A stretch of DNA of 16,591 nucleotides from an uncultured Verrucomicrobiota bacterium (GTDB lineage Bacteria > Verrucomicrobiota > Kiritimatiellia > CAIVKH01): assembly GCA_937894535.1 (NCBI GenBank), contig CALBHI010000104.1:1-16591 (forward strand). Direction: 5' to 3'. The notes under the pieces are model-generated. The model was given only the letters and a program-made list of their open reading frames with translations, was not told where the DNA came from and did no database searches. The number at the start of each line of letters is the position of its first letter. Within the stretch, counting starts at the first letter, position 1. The position numbers and the translations under genes were made by a program. Shown here one piece after another: positions 13,297 through 16,591 of this stretch.

Positions 13297-14439
13297 ATGA
13301 TGGCAGGTCTTGTGGTGGTGATCGCGTCGGTGTTGATGCAGTTGGCGTTGGGCGGGGTCTATGCCTGGAGCGCGTTTGTGCCGGCGCTCCGCGAGCACCA
13401 CGCGCTGGCCGGCTGGCAGGCCGGGCTGATTTTCGGAACCTCGATCGCCGCGTTCACCCTGACCATGGTCGCGGCCGGGCGCCAACTCGATCGAGTGGGA
13501 CCCCGGCGCATGGCCCTCGCCGGCGCGTTGTTCTACGGGGCCGGTTATTACGTGGCCGGCGCGTCCGACGGCGAATGGCCCTCGCTGTGGCTGGGCATTG
13601 GCGTGCTTTCCGGCGTGGGCATCGGCCTCGGCTATGTCTGCCCGCTCACCGCCTGCGTGCGCTGGTTCCCGGCGCGCAAGGGGTTGGTCACCGGCATCGC
13701 CGTCGCGGGCTTTGGCGGCGGAGCGATCATCCTCGCCGAGGTCGCGGAGACCCTGTTCGCCCACGGATGGGAGCCGTTGCGCCTGTTCCGTGCGCTCGGC
13801 ATCTTCTTCTGGATCTGGCTGGCCGCCTGCGCGCTGTTCATGCGCTTTCCCACGCCGGTTGCCGCGGCGGAAACACCGGCTGACGGTCCATCCCTGTGGC
13901 GCGACCCGCGGTTCCTGCGTCTGTTTGCCGGGATGTTTTGCGGCACCTTTGGTGGCTTGCTCGCCATCGGCCATCTCAAACCGATCGCCCTGGTGGCCGA
14001 ACTCTCCTCGCAGGCGGGGGCCTTGGCGGTGGCCGGTTTTGCCGCCGGCAATGCCTTGGGGCGGATTGCCTGGGGCTCGCTGCACGACCGGTTCGGCAGC
14101 CGCTTGGTCTCACTCAGCATGGGCTTCCTCGGCTTCGTCCTGCTCGGCTTGCTCGACTCGGGGGTAGCCTGGCGTTTTGTCGGGGCCTCGCTGGTCGCGG
14201 GATTCGGTTTCGGTTCCTGCTTCGTGTTGTACGCCGCCGAAACCGCCGCGGTCTTCGGCGTCGCCCAGGTGCCGCGCATCTACCCGAAAATCTTCCTCGC
14301 CTACGGATTCGCCGGCATCACCGGCCCCCTGCTCGGCGGCTGGCTCTACGACGTCACCGGCGCCTACGTCTGGCCCGTCGCCACCGCCGCCCTCGTCGCC
14401 GCCAGCGGCGCCCTCTTCGCCCACCGCCCCCGGACATAA
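13297..14439 (+). CDS. MFS transporter, OFA (oxalate/formate antiporter-like) family
   Basis: This 380-residue inner-membrane protein has about twelve hydrophobic segments. The first carries GGVYAWSAFVPAL, characteristic of the OFA branch. The loop after the second segment has the MFS motif GRQLDRVGPRRM (61-72). A matching loop in the second half, GSLHDRFGSR (about 262-271), shows the internal repeat. OFA members exchange small carboxylates such as oxalate, formate or lactate; the actual substrate is not readable. The ATG at 13297 follows GAGGA at eight bases and begins close to the first membrane span. An in-frame TTG at 13246 would add 17 residues that overlap the candidate RNA. The upstream structured region could influence its expression. 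Confidence 0.9.
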   Translation: MMAGLVVVIASVLMQLALGGVYAWSAFVPALREHHALAGWQAGLIFGTSIAAFTLTMVAAGRQLDRVGPRRMALAGALFYGAGYYVAGASDGEWPSLWLGIGVLSGVGIGLGYVCPLTACVRWFPARKGLVTGIAVAGFGGGAIILAEVAETLFAHGWEPLRLFRALGIFFWIWLAACALFMRFPTPVAAAETPADGPSLWRDPRFLRLFAGMFCGTFGGLLAIGHLKPIALVAELSSQAGALAVAGFAAGNALGRIAWGSLHDRFGSRLVSLSMGFLGFVLLGLLDSGVAWRFVGASLVAGFGFGSCFVLYAAETAAVFGVAQVPRIYPKIFLAYGFAGITGPLLGGWLYDVTGAYVWPVATAALVAASGALFAHRPRT

Positions 14440-14637
14440 CGCCCCCCTTCGTCGTGCGCTTTGTCGTCCACGTGGTCGAAACCGACAAAGAGCCCGATTA
14501 AGAATCCCCATCCGTGGCACACCCTTGGCATCCGTGGGGACGCCCGCCCGAATCCAACCGATCCCACGCCCGCACCCATCACCAGCAACAAGCACCCGCC
14601 AACTCCCGACGCATTTCCATAGTGCTGTTATTATTTA

Positions 14638-14685
14638 AGGGCTGACCCTCTCCGATGATGACCCTCTCCGATGACTCTCCGATGA
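14638..14685. repeat. Hairpin plus 16-bp tandem repeat
   Basis: AGGG-CTGA-CCCT (14638-14649) forms a small hairpin after an A/T-rich run. The unit TGACCCTCTCCGATGA then occurs at 14643-14658 and 14659-14674, followed by its last 11 bases at 14675-14685. The AAGGGCTGACCC style is reminiscent of repeats found beside REP-type (Y1) transposases in related genomes, but no transposase gene is here. Confidence 0.7.
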
Positions 14686-14722
14686 AAGACGCGGACATGG
14701 ACACGGCGCGGTGCAGGGGGAT

Positions 14723-14770
14723 TGTCCAGTGCCTGGAATCCAACGTCGTGCGTTGTTCCATGGCCTGGAA
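14723..14770. repeat. Paired dyad element, copy B (two TCCA-N5-TGGA sites 32 bp apart)
   Basis: TTGTCCAGTGCCTGGAAT (14722-14739) and TTCCATGGCCTGGAA (14756-14770) repeat the TCCA-N5-TGGA core, with core starts at 14725 and 14757, exactly 32 bp apart as in copy A at 10967-11015. The sequence between the dyads differs from copy A, so the spacing and cores are what is shared. It lies 16 bp past the stop codon of the RdgC-like gene. Confidence 0.7.
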
Positions 14771-14785
14771 TGCCCGGCCCGGGGA

Positions 14786-15886
14786 TCAGGTGCGGGTTTT
14801 GCGGTCGGCGACCCAGGCGCGGATTTCGTCGGTGGCTTTTTTCCAGTCCTTGACGTTGTTGCGTTCCTGGACGAAGCGGTCGAACAGGCGCAAGACAGCC
14901 TCGGAGAAGCGGGCGATCTGGTTCATGCGCTCCTGGAAGGCCGTGACCGCATCCATTTTTTCGAGCGGGGGGAGTTTGAGTCCGCGCACGACGAAACCGG
15001 CAGCGGTGAAGGTGCAGCTCCACGACAGGTCGCCCTGCGCGAGGGTGAGTTTGGCCTGCTTGAGCTTCTTGCCGCCGAGCAGCGCGGTCTTGGCCTCGGC
15101 GCTGAGGCGCGGTTCGCCGCGGCGCAGAACGACGTCGTGCGCGCCGCTGCCCTCGAGGATGAAGTTGAGGGGGCCGTCGATCATCACCGCGAATTCGCCG
15201 AGGTCATCGAGGCGGGCAATCCCGCCACGCGCTTCGGAATAGAACCAGAGCCAGGTGAGGAAATCCTCGCCGGGATCCTGGCCCGCCTCGCTGTCATCGC
15301 ACTCCGCGGAAAAGCTGGTCGGCGCCCACTCCTTGACGTTCACGCGCAGGCGCTTCATCGCCGCGGTCTCGGGCAGCACCGGGATCAGGTTGAAGCCGAG
15401 GGTCTGGGAGAAGTAGATGGTGAAGGCGTCCATCTGTTTTTCGTTCAGCGCGGCGGCGTAGATGATGCCGTCGCGGTCGTCGTAGATGAACGGGATGCCC
15501 TTGAGCTGGGGCGGCATGGTGGGCAACAGGCGCGAGACGATGGCGTCCTTGATGTCCTTCTTTTCCGAACGGGTGAGGAAGGCCTTGCCGCTGGCTTCCT
15601 GCTGGGCGAGTTCCTCCATGCGGCATTCGGCGCGCAGCAGGGCCTCGGGAATCTTGCGCTCGGCCTTCATCAGGGTCAGGCGGAGGAAACCGGCGAAATA
15701 GGCGTTTTTCTCGGTGATCGCGCGGTCGAGCAGGTGTCGGCCGGAGACCCAGCCGTGGATCTCGCCGTCGCTCAACGTGGCGATCGGCGGGGCAGCCATT
15801 TCGGCAAACCGCGCGACGGCATCGTTCGGGATCGCCTTGGTGACGTAGAACATCCGGTAACTGACGGAACCACTTTCAAAAGCCAT
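14786..15886 (-). CDS. RdgC-like recombination-associated protein
   Basis: This 366-residue cytoplasmic protein resembles the divergent RdgC group found outside Proteobacteria. It has an N-terminal SGSVSYRMFYV strand, GWVSGRHLLD (45-54), a Lys/Asp/Glu-rich helix with a KKDIKD core (about 108-116), and GEDFLTWLWFYSE (206-218). The last is the most family-like block. RdgC forms a ring around double-stranded DNA and limits RecA loading in E. coli; that role is carried over here only by similarity. The C-terminal part is helical and charged. AAGGA lies nine bases before the ATG at 15886 and supports that start. It is divergent from the UbiA-like gene and convergent with the transporter gene. If not RdgC, it is a conserved protein of unknown role. 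Confidence 0.66.
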   Translation of the reverse strand: MAFESGSVSYRMFYVTKAIPNDAVARFAEMAAPPIATLSDGEIHGWVSGRHLLDRAITEKNAYFAGFLRLTLMKAERKIPEALLRAECRMEELAQQEASGKAFLTRSEKKDIKDAIVSRLLPTMPPQLKGIPFIYDDRDGIIYAAALNEKQMDAFTIYFSQTLGFNLIPVLPETAAMKRLRVNVKEWAPTSFSAECDDSEAGQDPGEDFLTWLWFYSEARGGIARLDDLGEFAVMIDGPLNFILEGSGAHDVVLRRGEPRLSAEAKTALLGGKKLKQAKLTLAQGDLSWSCTFTAAGFVVRGLKLPPLEKMDAVTAFQERMNQIARFSEAVLRLFDRFVQERNNVKDWKKATDEIRAWVADRKTRT

Positions 15887-16068
15887 GATGCATCATCCTT
15901 GCTGGTCGGGGGCCGCGACCCGCGCACGTTCCGCGGAGGATCGGACCGGCCCCGGTGCGTGTAGGCTCATACGGCGGGGCGGTGGGATAGTCCAGCGCAA
16001 AACTCGGCGGCGCCGGGTGGTCGCATTTCACCGTTTCCCATCCGGTGTCCAATGACCATACTGACGGC
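15887..16068. promoter_or_regulatory. Divergent spacer with a weak promoter candidate
   Basis: No gene is supported in these 182 bp. For the rightward gene, TTTCCC (16034-16039) and CATACT (16057-16062) are 17 bp apart, and the latter ends six bases before the ATG at 16069. A single TGTCCAATGA half-site (16047-16056) resembles one arm of the paired dyads elsewhere. For the RdgC-like gene I see a ribosome binding site but no clear promoter. Confidence 0.3.
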
Positions 16069-16591
16069 ATGAGCACCGATACGACGCCGGCCCACCAACC
16101 ACCGAACCGGATCGCCCGGGCCTTGCTGCTGACCATGGCCTGGCCCGCCGCGGCCGCCGTGTCGCTGTCGGTGGCCATCGCGGGCGAGCGCGTCACCACG
16201 GCCGGCCTGTTGCTCGTCGCCGCGGGCACGATGGCGGCGTATGGCCTGGACCGGCTGGTGGACCGCTGGCGGCTGGATCCGGCGGAGCTACGCCGCGCGC
16301 TGGTCACCGCCGTGGCCATCACCGCCACGGCCACCGCCGTGCTCGCCAGCTCGAACGGGTGGCGCTTCCGGGTCTGCGCTGTGCTCAGCCTGATCGCGGT
16401 GGCCTATGTGCCACTCAAACGGCATATCCCGAAAAACCTGCTGACCACCTTCGCGTGGACGGCGGCGACGGCGACGTTGCCGCTGGCGGCGCGGCCGGAA
16501 CTGGACGCCCGCTACGCCTTGTCCATCGCATCGGTGGCCTGCATCATGTCGGCGAACACCATATTGTGCGACATCCCCGATGTCGCGGCGG
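16069..16591 (+). CDS. UbiA-like polytopic membrane protein, 3' end outside the window
   Basis: The frame is open from the ATG at 16069 to the window end (174 complete codons). After a short polar N-terminus come alternating hydrophobic segments. AYGLDRLVDR (57-66) sits where UbiA prenyltransferases have their first Asp-rich motif, but without the usual Asn before the first Asp. VPLKRHIPKNLLTTFAW (about 119-135) matches the conserved loop and helix. CDIPD (167-171) resembles the second Asp-rich motif. UbiA enzymes join prenyl chains to aromatic or other acceptors in the inner membrane. The first motif is degenerate, so this may be a divergent family member. There is no ribosome binding site, and the C-terminal half is not seen. 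Confidence 0.6.
   Translation, partial: MSTDTTPAHQPPNRIARALLLTMAWPAAAAVSLSVAIAGERVTTAGLLLVAAGTMAAYGLDRLVDRWRLDPAELRRALVTAVAITATATAVLASSNGWRFRVCAVLSLIAVAYVPLKRHIPKNLLTTFAWTAATATLPLAARPELDARYALSIASVACIMSANTILCDIPDVAA

Larger units (their letters stand above)
14440..14785. other. Convergent spacer rich in repeats
   Basis: No gene is supported. The stretch separates the 3' ends of the transporter and RdgC-like genes. It contains an A/T-rich patch at about 14620-14637, a short tandem repeat (14638-14685) and a paired dyad element (14723-14770), both listed separately. No terminator with a T-tract is visible. Confidence 0.6.

Noticed and set aside
14643..14685. Possible short CRISPR array
   Set aside because: The units are directly adjacent with no unique spacers and are only 16 bp long.

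Overview
This is a GC-rich bacterial window with tightly packed chromosomal genes and repeat-filled spacers. A PEP-CTERM exported protein, a short C12orf65-type release factor, an RdgC-like protein, a family-5 uracil-DNA glycosylase and many small intergenic hairpin repeats together suggest the Planctomycetes-Verrucomicrobia-Kiritimatiellota-Lentisphaerae group, most likely Kiritimatiellota or Verrucomicrobiota. This placement is inferred from gene content and repeat style; no rRNA or ribosomal protein gene is present to confirm it.

Layout, left to right. (1) 1-378: a small GIY-YIG nuclease gene between two identical 55-bp hairpin-bearing direct repeats. (2) 592-2332: a two-gene operon for a PIG-L-type deacetylase and a sugar nucleotidyltransferase. 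(3) 2333-4038: a short GGQ release-factor-like gene (minus), a PEP-CTERM exported protein (plus) with a strong terminator, and tRNA-His (minus). (4) 8057-4226, minus strand: pyrK, pyrD, a 527-aa membrane-anchored protein of unknown function, and pgpA. The first three genes are joined by ATGA overlaps. (5) 8166-10950, plus strand: hypD and hypE for [NiFe]-hydrogenase cofactor assembly, separated by a type II toxin-antitoxin pair with its own promoter. (6) 10951-13032: a repeat-rich spacer, a metallo-beta-lactamase-fold hydrolase and a family-5 uracil-DNA glycosylase. (7) 13033-14439: a spacer holding a probable structured RNA that resembles HEARO/omega RNA but has no nuclease gene beside it, then an OFA-type MFS transporter. 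(8) 14440-16591: a repeat-rich convergent spacer, an RdgC-like gene (minus), and the start of a UbiA-like membrane protein cut by the window end.

Working together: pyrK and pyrD form the NAD-linked dihydroorotate dehydrogenase of pyrimidine synthesis. HypD and HypE make and deliver the cyanide ligands of the NiFe site, so hydrogenase structural genes and hypA/B/C/F should lie elsewhere in the genome. The least ordinary material is between the genes: the GIY-YIG repeat cassette, the orphan HEARO-like RNA, two copies of an element made of paired TCCA-N5-TGGA dyads exactly 32 bp apart, a cluster of hairpin repeats, and a recurring -10-like hexamer just upstream of start codons that hints at leaderless transcription.
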